Positions 52,947-61,524 of a DNA stretch of 64,000 nt are shown piece after piece. Location of the stretch: assembly GCA_030647435.1 (NCBI GenBank), contig JAUSJX010000029.1, forward strand, positions 62,001 through 126,000, in the 5' to 3' direction. Each line of letters begins with the position of its first letter. Positions within the stretch are counted from its first letter, which is position 1. The notes under the pieces are model-generated. The model was not told where the DNA came from, did no database searches, and worked only from the letters and a program-made list of their open reading frames with translations. Both the position numbers and the translations under genes were made by a program. The stretch comes from Candidatus Rokuibacteriota bacterium (lineage in GTDB: Bacteria; Methylomirabilota; Methylomirabilia; Rokubacteriales; CSP1-6).

Positions 52947-53099
52947 ACCGCGAAGGTGTAGAGGCGCGCGGCGTTCTCGCACACGATCTTCCGCCGCACG
53001 CCGGCGGGCAGGTGCCCCATCTCTCGCGCGATGTACTCGCGCGAGTCGGGCCAGATGCCGTCGGGATGCGGGAAGTCAGAGCCCCACATGATCTGGGCC
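52943..53099 (-). pseudogene. Relic C-terminal fragment of an amidohydrolase
   Basis: About 50 residues (QIMWGSDFPHPDGIWPDSRE, then YIAREMGHLPAGVRRKIVCE, NAARLYTFAV) directly homologous to the end of the adjacent complete amidohydrolase (LMWGSDYPHGDGVWPESSRY). The rest of the gene is missing and there is no start region. Its TGA still overlaps the ATG of the downstream dehydrogenase. Probably the remnant of a deleted or recombined tandem copy. Confidence 0.85.
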
Positions 53100-53101
53100 G
53101 G

Positions 53102-54244
53102 CTACTTAATCAAACCGTAGAACTTCCCGGCGTTTTCGCAGGTGATCCTGTGCGTCGTCTCGGCCGGTAGGTGGCCGAACTGCTCGTCGATATATCTCGA
53201 GGACTCGGGCCAGACGCCGTCGCCGTGCGGGTAGTCGGAGCCCCACATGAGCGTCTCGACGCCCATGTCGTCGATCAGCTTTGTGCCGATCCGGTCGAAC
53301 TGGAACGTGGCCTTGCACTGCCGGCGCCAGTAGTCGGAGGGCTTCATCGTGAGCCCCAGGTCGTGGAAGCGGTCCTCCCACTCGAAGTCCATCCGGTCGA
53401 GCGCGTAGGGTACCCAGCCGATGCCGCTCTCACCGAACGCGATCCTCACTCGCGGGTAGCGCTCCAGCACGCCGGCGCCGATGACGGCGGCCAGGATGTT
53501 GACGAGGTTCATCTGGAACCCGGAGACGACGGTGAAGAAGGCGGCGCGGCGGGTCCGGCCGGTCTGCTTGTCGAGCACGCCCGGCGGGAGCGCCGGGAAC
53601 GTGTGGAAATGCAGCGGCAGTCCCACGTCGTTCACCGCCTGCCAGAGCGGCTCCCAGTCCGGATGCCACATGGGCTCCATGTCCCAGGAGCAGGAGAGCT
53701 CCATGCCGCGCACGCCCGAGCCGGCGACGCGATGGATCTCCTTGACGGCCGCGCCGATGTCGCCGTACGGCAGGCAGGCGAGCCCGATGTACCGATCGGG
53801 GTCGTGACGGACGAAGTCGGCGAGCCAGTCGTTGTAGACGCGGAACATCTCCGTGGCGGCCTCGTGGTCCCCGAGCCGCGTTGCCGCCCCGAGGATGCCG
53901 TAGAGGACCTCGGCCTGGACGCCGTCGCGATCCATGTCCTTGGCGCGCAGGTGAGGGTCCGCTGGGCGGCGGATGCCCTTCTTGCCGTCTGCGTAGAGGC
54001 CGGTCGCCGCCATGACATCCACGCGATGGTGTTGGCCCGGCACGTACTTCGACCCGGCGGGGCCGACGCCGCCCACGAGCCCGAAGGAGGTGCCGTTCTT
54101 GGACGTCCAGAACGGGCCGTCCGGTCCGTCGGTGACGTACGGCATCCTATCTTTCAGACCCGCCGAGGCGCCCGAGGTGAACAGATCCGGTGGCACCCAG
54201 GGCAGATCGATGTGGCAGTCGGCCGAGATGCGCGTGTAGTTCAT
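53102..54244 (-). CDS. Amidohydrolase-2 family protein
   Basis: 380 residues. ISADCHIDLPWVPPDLF (variant DxHxD metal site), YGILGAATRLGDHEAATEMF, GLPLHFHTFPALPPG (His), RIAFGESGIGWVPYALDRMD and LMWGSDYPHGDGVWPESSRY with the metal Asp. Hydrolase or decarboxylase of the ACMSD/OMP-decarboxylase-like group; substrate unknown. Same family as the partial gene at 63382 and the fragment beside it. Confidence 0.92.
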   Translation of the reverse strand: MNYTRISADCHIDLPWVPPDLFTSGASAGLKDRMPYVTDGPDGPFWTSKNGTSFGLVGGVGPAGSKYVPGQHHRVDVMAATGLYADGKKGIRRPADPHLRAKDMDRDGVQAEVLYGILGAATRLGDHEAATEMFRVYNDWLADFVRHDPDRYIGLACLPYGDIGAAVKEIHRVAGSGVRGMELSCSWDMEPMWHPDWEPLWQAVNDVGLPLHFHTFPALPPGVLDKQTGRTRRAAFFTVVSGFQMNLVNILAAVIGAGVLERYPRVRIAFGESGIGWVPYALDRMDFEWEDRFHDLGLTMKPSDYWRRQCKATFQFDRIGTKLIDDMGVETLMWGSDYPHGDGVWPESSRYIDEQFGHLPAETTHRITCENAGKFYGLIK

Positions 54245-54268
54245 GGTGTCATCCTCGCTGGAGTCGGT

Positions 54269-55804
54269 TCACGGCTTGAGACGCACATCCTCGTACGGCG
54301 CCGAGTACGGGTGGAACGGGATCAGGGCGAGCGCCGGCTCCTCGACCCTCGGGCCGACGCCGCGGATGAACCCGTTCTCCCAGATCGGCGCGAAAATGGT
54401 GCGGTCGTGCAGGATCCGCTGGATCTGGTGGAGCAGCTCTTCTCGCTTGCGCCGGTCCAGCTCGCGCGCCTGCCTCTCGAAGAGGTCCTGGACCTCGGGC
54501 AATGATCCGGCGGCGAATGCCCCGCCCTTGACCGCCATGATCTGGAGCCGCGTCGCCGCGTTACCGGACGGACCCAGCCCCGCAAAGACCACGCCCTTGA
54601 GCTTGCCCTCCCGCCAGGCGGAGAAGAAGGCGGCGCGCTCCATCGTGCGGATCCTGAGCCGGATGCCGACGGCGGCTAGGTAATTCGCGATGGCCTCCCC
54701 GGCGCCTTCGTACGGCGGCGCGATGGTGAAGTCGCCGCCGTCGAAACCCCCCGGATGCCCGGCCTCGGCGAGCAAACGCTTGGCCCGGGCAGGGTCGTAC
54801 GGGTCGGCGGCGATCGGCAGGGCGAACTCCATCGCGCGCGGCACCACGTTCCCCGTCAGCCCCGCGAAGCCCAGCTGCTCGGCCGTGTTGAGCGCGGCGC
54901 GGTCGATCGCGAGGCTGGCCGCCAGCCTGACGCGCGCGTCGCGCCACGGCGAGGCCGCGTCCCACTGGTCCCGGAAGTCGAGGGAGAAGATGGTGTTGCT
55001 GCGGACCGCCATGAGCTTGAGCCCCGGCGTGCGCCTGACGTCCTCGGCGATCGGCCCGTTCAGGAAATACGCGATGTCCACGTCGCCCCGCTTGAGCGCG
55101 GCGGCGCGGGTGGTCTCGTCCGGCAGGCTGCGGAAGACGAGCCGCTTGACGCGCGGGACTTTTCGCCAGTAGCCCTCGAAGGCCTCGAGCGTCATCTCGA
55201 CGCCGGGTGAAACACTGATTACCCGGTAAGGCCCGGCGCCGACCGGCGCCTTCTTGAATCCGCCCTCGCCCACGGCCTGGACGTACTTGCGGGGCACGAT
55301 CCACCCGGCGCTCGTCGCCGTGGTGCCGTAGAACGTGATGAAGTCCGGCCAGGGCTCCTTGAGGCGGAACTGGATGCGCCGCGCGTCGAGGGTCCGGACC
55401 TCTTTCACCTTGTCCTTGAGGAGCTGCGAATTGGCGCCCTTGTAGCGCTCGAAGGAGAACTTCACGTCGTCGGCCGTCAGCAGCTCGCCGTTGTGGAAGC
55501 GGACGCCGCTCCGAAGCAGGAACTCGTACACGAGCCCGTCGGGGGACAGCGACCACGATTCGGCCAGGCAGGGCGCGGTCACGCCCGAAGGCATCGGCTT
55601 CAAGAGCGCGTCGTGGACTGCGTAGAGCGTTAGGTACGGCGTGATCGAACCCTCGTTCTCTGCCGGATCGAGCCAGCGGGGGGCGAGCGTGAAGTGCACC
55701 GCCCAGGTCACCTGGCCCGACGGCGCCGGATCGGCCGCCACCGCCGGCGTCGCGGAGGAGACGAGACAGAGCGCCAGGAGGACCCCGCGGGCGAGCGTGC
55801 TCAC
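54269..55804 (-). CDS. ABC transporter solute-binding protein (family 5)
   Basis: 511 residues from a GTG at 55804 that overlaps the alcohol dehydrogenase stop (GTGA). Sec signal (MSTLARGVLLALCLVSSATP, AVAA), then SBP_bac_5 fold: HFTLAPRWLDPAENEGSITP, LAESWSLSPDGLVYEFLLRS, GVRFHNGELLTADDVKFSFE, AGPYRVISVSPGVEMTLEAF. Periplasmic receptor for peptides, nickel or similar; no permease or ATPase gene is adjacent, so it is an orphan receptor here. Confidence 0.93.
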   Translation of the reverse strand: MSTLARGVLLALCLVSSATPAVAADPAPSGQVTWAVHFTLAPRWLDPAENEGSITPYLTLYAVHDALLKPMPSGVTAPCLAESWSLSPDGLVYEFLLRSGVRFHNGELLTADDVKFSFERYKGANSQLLKDKVKEVRTLDARRIQFRLKEPWPDFITFYGTTATSAGWIVPRKYVQAVGEGGFKKAPVGAGPYRVISVSPGVEMTLEAFEGYWRKVPRVKRLVFRSLPDETTRAAALKRGDVDIAYFLNGPIAEDVRRTPGLKLMAVRSNTIFSLDFRDQWDAASPWRDARVRLAASLAIDRAALNTAEQLGFAGLTGNVVPRAMEFALPIAADPYDPARAKRLLAEAGHPGGFDGGDFTIAPPYEGAGEAIANYLAAVGIRLRIRTMERAAFFSAWREGKLKGVVFAGLGPSGNAATRLQIMAVKGGAFAAGSLPEVQDLFERQARELDRRKREELLHQIQRILHDRTIFAPIWENGFIRGVGPRVEEPALALIPFHPYSAPYEDVRLKP

Positions 55805-56922
55805 ATCGAGATCGCGGCGCGGGAGAGGCGCTGCGGCCCGGCCTGGCGTTCCCGCCAGTCGGCCTGCTGGAAGGCGTCCGAGATGCGCTCCAGCGGGAAC
55901 ACGTGGGAGACGACGCGCTCGAAGGGAAAGCGCTTGAGGTTGCGTCGCAGGAACGCCAGCGACTGCTCGAGCGCCCATGGAGAATAGTTCGAGGTCGCCA
56001 CGAGGCGCACGTTGCCGCGCACCAGCGCGGTGGCGTCGTAGGAGAAGACATTGCCGGGCGCGATGCTGCCGACCTCGAGGTAGCAACCGCCGCCGCGCAG
56101 CATGCGCAGGCCTTCGGGAATGACCTCGGGATAGCCGACTAGGTCTGCGACGACATCCGCGCCGAAGCCGCCCGTCAGCTCCTTCACCGCGTCCACGCGC
56201 CGATCGGCCGTCGGCAGCTCGACGGCGTTCAGCGTGTGGTCGGCGCCGAACGCGCGGGCGAGCTCAAGCCGGTCGGGCAGCCGGTCGATCACGATGATCT
56301 GGTCCGCGCCCATGTCGCGCGCCACCGCCACCGCGTTGATGCCGAGGCCGCCCGCGCCCTGCACCACCACCGTGTGCCCCGCGCGGAGCCCCGAGCGCCT
56401 GAGGCCGTAGAGCACCTGGGAGAGCGCGCAGTTGCTTGGCGTCGCGACGTCGTCGGAGATCTCGTCGGGGATCTTGAAGACGAAGTGCCCGGGGCGCAGG
56501 TAGTAGTAGTCGCCGTAGGCGTTGTTGAAGTAGGGCGGCGTGCCCGCCACCCGGTTGGGCCGCACCTTGCGCTGGCAGCTGCCCATCTCGTCGTGGAGAC
56601 AGACGGGACAGCGTCCGCAGGGGAAGAAGTAGCAATACGTCACGCGGTCGCCCTCGCGCAGCGGCTGGCCCATCGAGTCGGCGGTGACGCCCGCCCCCAG
56701 CCGCTCGACGCGCCCGCACATCTCGTGGCCGAACGTCAGATCCTGCGGGCTCGCGCCGTAGGTCTCCTTCATCTCGCCGCGCCAGATGTGCAGATCGAAG
56801 CCGCAGACTCCCGCGCGCGTCAGCCGCACGAGGATGGCGCCGGGCTCGACCTCCGGCACGGGATACTCCCGCAGCTCGAACTCGCCTCCGTACGCCCGCA
56901 GCACCGCCACCCGGCCCTTCAT
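55801..56922 (-). CDS. Zinc-dependent alcohol dehydrogenase family protein
   Basis: 373 residues. MDR fold with catalytic zinc ligands in RAGVCGFDLHIW and FGHEMCGRVERLG; structural zinc loop CYFFPCGRCPVCLHDEMGSC with four cysteines; cofactor domain VVVQGAGGLGINAVAVARDM. Acts on a small alcohol or sugar derivative. Coupled to the solute-binding gene by a GTGA overlap. Confidence 0.93.
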   Translation of the reverse strand: MKGRVAVLRAYGGEFELREYPVPEVEPGAILVRLTRAGVCGFDLHIWRGEMKETYGASPQDLTFGHEMCGRVERLGAGVTADSMGQPLREGDRVTYCYFFPCGRCPVCLHDEMGSCQRKVRPNRVAGTPPYFNNAYGDYYYLRPGHFVFKIPDEISDDVATPSNCALSQVLYGLRRSGLRAGHTVVVQGAGGLGINAVAVARDMGADQIIVIDRLPDRLELARAFGADHTLNAVELPTADRRVDAVKELTGGFGADVVADLVGYPEVIPEGLRMLRGGGCYLEVGSIAPGNVFSYDATALVRGNVRLVATSNYSPWALEQSLAFLRRNLKRFPFERVVSHVFPLERISDAFQQADWRERQAGPQRLSRAAISM

Positions 56923-56952
56923 ACGCCCTCCCCGACGGATCGCAGCCCCATG

Positions 56953-57255
56953 TCAGCCTCCGGGCGTCGGCGCCTTGGCGGCCGGCGCGCCGCAGCTGGG
57001 GCAGTGCGTCCACGCCGCCTCGAGCGCGCCCTTGCAGGAGCCGCACAGCCGTGCTGACACCGGCGCCGGGCCCGCGGAGGCGGCAGGCTGGGGCTTGGGC
57101 GCCTGCTCCTCCTCCGACTCCGACGCGACCCCCTTCTTGAACTCCCTCATCGATTTGCCGAGCGACTTCACCAGGTTCGGGAGCTTGCTCCCCCCGAACA
57201 GCACCAGCACGATGACCAGGATGATCATCATCTCCAGCGCGCCCATGCCAAACAT
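56953..57255 (-). CDS. tatA: TatA/E translocase subunit with C-terminal zinc ribbon
   Basis: 100 residues. N-terminal transmembrane helix and amphipathic helix of TatA: MFGMGALEMMIILVIVLVLF, then GGSKLPNLVKSLGKSMREFK. After an acidic/Pro linker there is an unexpected zinc-ribbon-like tail, CGSCKGALEAAWTHCPSCGA, with two CxxC knuckles. Ordinary TatA tails are disordered and Cys-free. It may bind metal or a partner in the cytoplasm. tatB/tatC are not adjacent. Confidence 0.85.
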   Translation of the reverse strand: MFGMGALEMMIILVIVLVLFGGSKLPNLVKSLGKSMREFKKGVASESEEEQAPKPQPAASAGPAPVSARLCGSCKGALEAAWTHCPSCGAPAAKAPTPGG

Positions 57256-57281
57256 GTCTGATTACCTCCCTTCGCTCAATA

Positions 57282-58097
57282 CTACGGCCGGCGCGCCGAG
57301 AACACGAGGGCGCGCAGGGGGAACGTCACGGGGTGATCGCCGAGCTCGGCCGCGATCGCGGCGGCCACGGCCTGCTTGATCTCGCCGAGCGCCTCTGGAC
57401 GGCGCTCCATGATCGCACCCAGGATCGGGTTGCCCTCGATCAGCCCCGTCGCCGCATCCGCGGCGGACGGGCTCGTCCCGGTCTTCTCGAGGCGCATCCA
57501 CGCGATCTCTCCGAACCCCGCCTGGCCGAGGAGCGCCCGCACCGGCTCCGGGTCGTGAAGCGAGAACGGCACCTTGTAGAACGTCGGCGGGTCGGCGGGG
57601 AAGAACGTGGCGACCGTCTCGTGGGCGATCCGCGCGACCGGGTTGTGGACGATCGCATCCCAGACGTTGAACAGGTAGCGGCCCCGCGGCTTGAGCACGC
57701 GGAACGCCTCGCGAATGCCGGCCGCCTTGTCCGGGAAGAACATGAGCCCGAACTGGCAGACCACGGCATCGAAGGAGCCGACCGGGAACGGGAGCTTCGT
57801 GGCGTCCGCCGGCTGCCACTCGACGAGGCCGGGCCCGGCCGGGAGGTTGGCGCGACCGTGCGCGAGCATCGCCTCGTTGAGGTCGGTGGCCACGAGCGAG
57901 CCGTGGCCGCGGATCCGATCGGCCAGGCGCCGCGTCACGATGCCGGTGCCGCACGCCGTCTCGAGGACTCGCATGCCGGGCGCCACGGGCAGACGGGCTG
58001 CGAGGTCGTCGGCGTAGCCATAAAAGAAGATCGGGCCGAGATACCGGTCGTAGTTGCCGGGGATCTCGCCCACGAACGCCGCATTGCGGTCTGCCAT
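57282..58097 (-). CDS. SAM-dependent class I methyltransferase
   Basis: 271 residues from the ATG at 58097. Motif I VLETACGTGIVTRRLADRIR, VATDLNEAMLAHGRANLPAG, SFDAVVCQFGLMFFPDKAAG and RVLKPRGRYLFNVWD. UbiE/arsenite-methyltransferase-like small-molecule methylase; the substrate is unknown. A very long ORF that runs past 59400 in this frame is an artefact of GC-rich sequence. Confidence 0.92.
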   Translation of the reverse strand: MADRNAAFVGEIPGNYDRYLGPIFFYGYADDLAARLPVAPGMRVLETACGTGIVTRRLADRIRGHGSLVATDLNEAMLAHGRANLPAGPGLVEWQPADATKLPFPVGSFDAVVCQFGLMFFPDKAAGIREAFRVLKPRGRYLFNVWDAIVHNPVARIAHETVATFFPADPPTFYKVPFSLHDPEPVRALLGQAGFGEIAWMRLEKTGTSPSAADAATGLIEGNPILGAIMERRPEALGEIKQAVAAAIAAELGDHPVTFPLRALVFSARRP

Positions 58098-58108
58098 GGT
58101 TCCGCCCG

Positions 58109-58579
58109 TCACGCGCGCCATTCGCGCGGGCCGTCGTCGGCGTAGCCGCACTGCTCGCACGGGCTGTAGTAGTGCGCCGCGGGCGGCATGGCGACGGCCA
58201 GGCGCAGCGACAATCCCTCGCCGACGTTCCGGATGTGGTGGACGGTGCCGCGCGGCACCCACACGATGTCGTCCTTGGCCGCCTGGATGACGGTACCGCC
58301 GGTCAGCTCCCACTCGAGGCGCCCCTCGAGCACGACCCACCACTCGTCGAACTCCCGGTGCCAGTGCGGGCGGTTGCCGCCCCCGGGCGCGCTCGCGATC
58401 AGCGTCACGAGCTGGCGCTCGTCGGCGATCAGCCGCTTCACCCACGGCGCGGGTCCCATCGTGGCGGCCACGTCCGCGACGCGCGTGTGCAGGACATTGG
58501 GCCACGTCGCGCCGGCCGCGGGCGGGCTCGGGCCGTCCGCCAGCCTGCCGATGACGATGCTGACCGGCGCCTCCGCCAT
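58109..58579 (-). CDS. Cupin domain protein
   Basis: 156 residues from the ATG at 58579, with GGAG upstream. Conserved cupin: NRPHWHREFDEWWVVLEGRL (His-His-Glu metal ligands) and DDIVWVPRGTVHHIRNVGEG (His), ending with a CxxC (PCEQCGYAD). Likely dioxygenase or isomerase acting on an aromatic or keto-acid; the function is not resolved. Confidence 0.88.
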   Translation of the reverse strand: MAEAPVSIVIGRLADGPSPPAAGATWPNVLHTRVADVAATMGPAPWVKRLIADERQLVTLIASAPGGGNRPHWHREFDEWWVVLEGRLEWELTGGTVIQAAKDDIVWVPRGTVHHIRNVGEGLSLRLAVAMPPAAHYYSPCEQCGYADDGPREWRA

Positions 58580-58666
58580 GGGGACTCCGTCCTCTCGATG
58601 GGTTGGGGTCATCACTCCAAGTGAAGCCCGGTACTCTAGCACGAAAGACGGGGCGGGGAGATCGGG

Positions 58667-59431
58667 TCAGATGCCTCCGGTCACGTCGATGGTGACGCCG
58701 GTGACGAAATCCGCGTCGCTCGAGGCGAGGAAGCAGATCACCCGCGCCTGGTCCCGGGCCTCGGCCATGCGGCGCAGCGGCGTGCGCGCGATCTCCCGCG
58801 CCTGCTCCTCCGGCGTCCGCTTCTCCCAGAGCGGCCGGATGCGCTCGGTCAGCGTCATGCTGGGGGCGATCGCGTTGACCGTGATGCCGAAGGGCCCCAG
58901 CTCGTGCGCCAGCTTCGTCGTGAAGGCGATGATGCCGCCCTTGGCGGCCGCGTACGCGCTGCTGCTGCTCGGGCTGATGCCGCGGCCGGCGATGGACGCG
59001 ATGTTCACGATCTTGCCGCTCCGCTGCCGCTTCATGACCGGCACTACCGTGCGGCAGCCGAGAAACGTGCCCTCGAGGTTGAACGCGATGAGGCGCTGCC
59101 AGTCGTCGAGCGTGAGCTCGTCCACCGTGGCGGCGGGCCGGGGGATGATGGTACTCCCGCCGACCGCGTTGAGGAGGATGTCGATGCGTCCGAGCTCGCG
59201 GACCGTCTGCTCGACCACGGCTTCGACTTGCTTGGGGTCGAGCGCGTCGGCCCTGCGGGCGTGAGCGCGCCCTCCCGCGGCATTGATCGCGGCCACCGCC
59301 GCGTCGAGCCTGCCCTCGTCGGTGTCCACGGCAACGACGGTGCCGCCCTCGGCGCCGATGATCCCGGCCGTGGCCCGGCCGATCCCGGCCGCCGCCGCCG
59401 TGATGAGTGCCACCTTCCCGTCGAAGCGCAT
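58667..59431 (-). CDS. Short-chain dehydrogenase/reductase
   Basis: 254 residues. Rossmann TxxxGIGRA (ITAAAAGIGRATAGIIGAEG), NNAG-equivalent LLNAVGGSTI, catalytic Ser in IVNIASIAGRGISP and YxxxK in SSAYAAAKGG. C-terminal FLASSDADFVTGVTIDVTGG. NAD(P)-dependent oxidation or reduction of an alcohol/ketone in the surrounding catabolic cluster. Confidence 0.94.
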   Translation of the reverse strand: MRFDGKVALITAAAAGIGRATAGIIGAEGGTVVAVDTDEGRLDAAVAAINAAGGRAHARRADALDPKQVEAVVEQTVRELGRIDILLNAVGGSTIIPRPAATVDELTLDDWQRLIAFNLEGTFLGCRTVVPVMKRQRSGKIVNIASIAGRGISPSSSSAYAAAKGGIIAFTTKLAHELGPFGITVNAIAPSMTLTERIRPLWEKRTPEEQAREIARTPLRRMAEARDQARVICFLASSDADFVTGVTIDVTGGI

Positions 59432-59445
59432 CGTCGATCTCCTCC

Positions 59446-60675
59446 TCAGGCCGCGGCCGACGCCGGCCCTTGAGCAAAGGCGATGCTCACCGGAGCATCG
59501 GCCTCGAATGGACTCAGGAGGCCGAGCTCCTTACCCATCTCGCGGACCGCGGGGAGCACTTCCTGCCCCAGCAGGCGTATGCAGGCGGCGGCATCCTCGT
59601 TGCTGACGAAGCCGTCACTCGTCCAGAAGCCTAGGATGGACGGGCGCGTCTCTTCGAGCAATCGGCGGAGCTTCTTGATGACGGTCTTCGGCGTCCCGGC
59701 GATGATCTGCTGATCCCGGACCTGGTCCTCGAACTCCGCCCCGCGGGGGTTCGCGCGGCGACCCACCGCGTATTCGACGAACGCCTTGCGGTACGACGGC
59801 GAAAAGTAGCCCGAAGGGCTCGACCACACCGGATGGGCGAGACCGGTGAATTCTCCCTGCATCCACATGAACTGCCGCGCATTGGCCATCGCCTTCTCCT
59901 CGGTCTCGGCGACATGGCAACGCTGAAGGTAGCCGCGGTTCTCCGGCCCTGACGTATACCCCGCCTCGGCGGCGACCGAGTCGTACAGCTCCCAGATCTT
60001 CTTCGTCGCGTCGATCGCGGTGCTGAGCGCGATGTACGGGTAGCGCTGGCGCGCCGCCCAGACGATGGTCTCCTTGCTCACCACGCCCGGGATCCACACG
60101 CGCGGGTGCGGCTTCTGGAGCGGGACCGCCCACGGGTTCACGACCCGGTGCTGGTAATGGGCACCTTCCCAGCGAAACGGCCCCGGCTGCGTCCACGCGC
60201 GGACGATCAGCTCGTGCGCCTCCTCGAACCGCTCGCGATTGTAGGCCGGGTTGACGCCTGCGGCGAGCTGCTCCTGACCGCCGCCACGGACGAAACCCGA
60301 GACCAGGCGGCCCCGGGAGATCATGTCGATCATGGCCAGTTCTTCAGCGAGGCGCACCGGGTTGTCGGCCAGGGGCAGCGGGTTGCCGAGCAGCACCAGC
60401 TTCACGCGCTTGGTCATCGCGGCAAGGATAGACGCGAAGACGTTGCACTTGGCCTGCATGCAGAACGGCGCGTTGTGGTGCTCGTTCAGCATGATGCCGT
60501 CGAAGCCCACTTCCTCGGCCAGCCGGTAGTGCTCCAGGTACTCGTTGTAGAGCCGGCTGCCGGCAACGGGATCGAAGTGCTTGTTCGAGAACATCAGGGC
60601 CGTGGCGCCGAACTTCAGCCCCTCGTCGGCCGGATACGCCGACATCGGCTGCTCGGTGAAGTACATGAGATGCAT
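59446..60675 (-). CDS. LLM-class flavin-dependent oxidoreductase
   Basis: 409 residues. Luciferase-like: FGATALMFSNKHFDPVAGSR, GFDGIMLNEHHNAPFCMQAK, RVKLVLLGNPLPLADNPVRL, GRLVSGFVRGGGQEQLAAGV. Two-component FMNH2-dependent monooxygenase subfamily. 14 bases after this gene's stop the SDR begins, so they are probably cotranscribed. Confidence 0.93.
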   Translation of the reverse strand: MHLMYFTEQPMSAYPADEGLKFGATALMFSNKHFDPVAGSRLYNEYLEHYRLAEEVGFDGIMLNEHHNAPFCMQAKCNVFASILAAMTKRVKLVLLGNPLPLADNPVRLAEELAMIDMISRGRLVSGFVRGGGQEQLAAGVNPAYNRERFEEAHELIVRAWTQPGPFRWEGAHYQHRVVNPWAVPLQKPHPRVWIPGVVSKETIVWAARQRYPYIALSTAIDATKKIWELYDSVAAEAGYTSGPENRGYLQRCHVAETEEKAMANARQFMWMQGEFTGLAHPVWSSPSGYFSPSYRKAFVEYAVGRRANPRGAEFEDQVRDQQIIAGTPKTVIKKLRRLLEETRPSILGFWTSDGFVSNEDAAACIRLLGQEVLPAVREMGKELGLLSPFEADAPVSIAFAQGPASAAA

Positions 60676-60720
60676 GCGGGTCTCCCGGTCAGTATCGGGC
60701 CTCAGCGGGCCCGTCCGTCC

Positions 60721-61524
60721 TCACGGCTCGGCGGCGAACTCCACGATGAGCCTGGCGAGGGCCTCAGGCTGCTCCATGTCGACGAAATGACCCGACCCGG
60801 GGACGACGGCCAGGCGGCTCCGCGGCAGCGCCCGCGCGTACGCCTCGCCGCACTCCGGCGGCACGATCTTGTCGCCGCGCCCCCAGACGATCAGCGCGGG
60901 CGCCTTCACCCCGCCCAAGAGATGCGGCAGCGTCGGGTTGTACATATACGGCTTCCATGCGATCCGGAACGTCATCTCCCGGTTCAGGTCCCACTGCTCA
61001 AGCCGTTCCGTCGGCGGCTCGGCGCCGAACAGGCGGTCGAAGACGCCCTGGTCCTCGAAGCCGGCGCGGACATAGTCGATGTAGCTCACGAGCGCCTGGT
61101 CGAGAATCTCGCCGTGGACCGGCTTCACGCCCATCGCGCCGACCAGGACGAGCCGCCGGAAGGCCTGGGGGGACATCGTCGCCATCTCGGCGGCAATCCA
61201 GCCGCCGAAGCCCAAGCCGACCAGGGACACGTTCGCCACGTTGATCGTCGCGAGGAGCGACTGGTAGGTGACGGCAACGTCCCGGACGCTGCGCATCCAG
61301 CTCGGACGCTCCGACCCATCGTAGCCCGGATGCGACGGGACGTAGACGGTGAACCGCCGCGCCAAGGCGTCGTAAAAGGGCAGGCGCTCGAGGCTCCCGA
61401 TGTCGTGGGGCAGCACGAGCAGTGGGTCACCGGCTCCGCCCTTCCGGAGGCGAAGCGTCGCCCCTGCCACCTGAATATCTTCCGTGGACCAGTCCATGTC
61501 GGTCGTGGCGGTCACAGGGCTCAC
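60721..61524 (-). CDS. Alpha/beta-hydrolase fold protein lacking the usual Ser
   Basis: 267 residues. HG-region LLVLPHDIGSLERLPFYDAL, YVPSHPGYDGSERPSWMRSV, elbow SLVGLGFGGWIAAEMA, acid in LIVWGRGDKIVPPECGEAYA and His in VVPGSGHFVDMEQPEALARL. In the elbow the nucleophile position of GxSxG is Gly (G-L-G-F-G), so hydrolysis by a Ser triad is unlikely. It may be a catalytically unusual or inactive member, or use another residue. Confidence 0.85.
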   Translation of the reverse strand: MSPVTATTDMDWSTEDIQVAGATLRLRKGGAGDPLLVLPHDIGSLERLPFYDALARRFTVYVPSHPGYDGSERPSWMRSVRDVAVTYQSLLATINVANVSLVGLGFGGWIAAEMATMSPQAFRRLVLVGAMGVKPVHGEILDQALVSYIDYVRAGFEDQGVFDRLFGAEPPTERLEQWDLNREMTFRIAWKPYMYNPTLPHLLGGVKAPALIVWGRGDKIVPPECGEAYARALPRSRLAVVPGSGHFVDMEQPEALARLIVEFAAEP

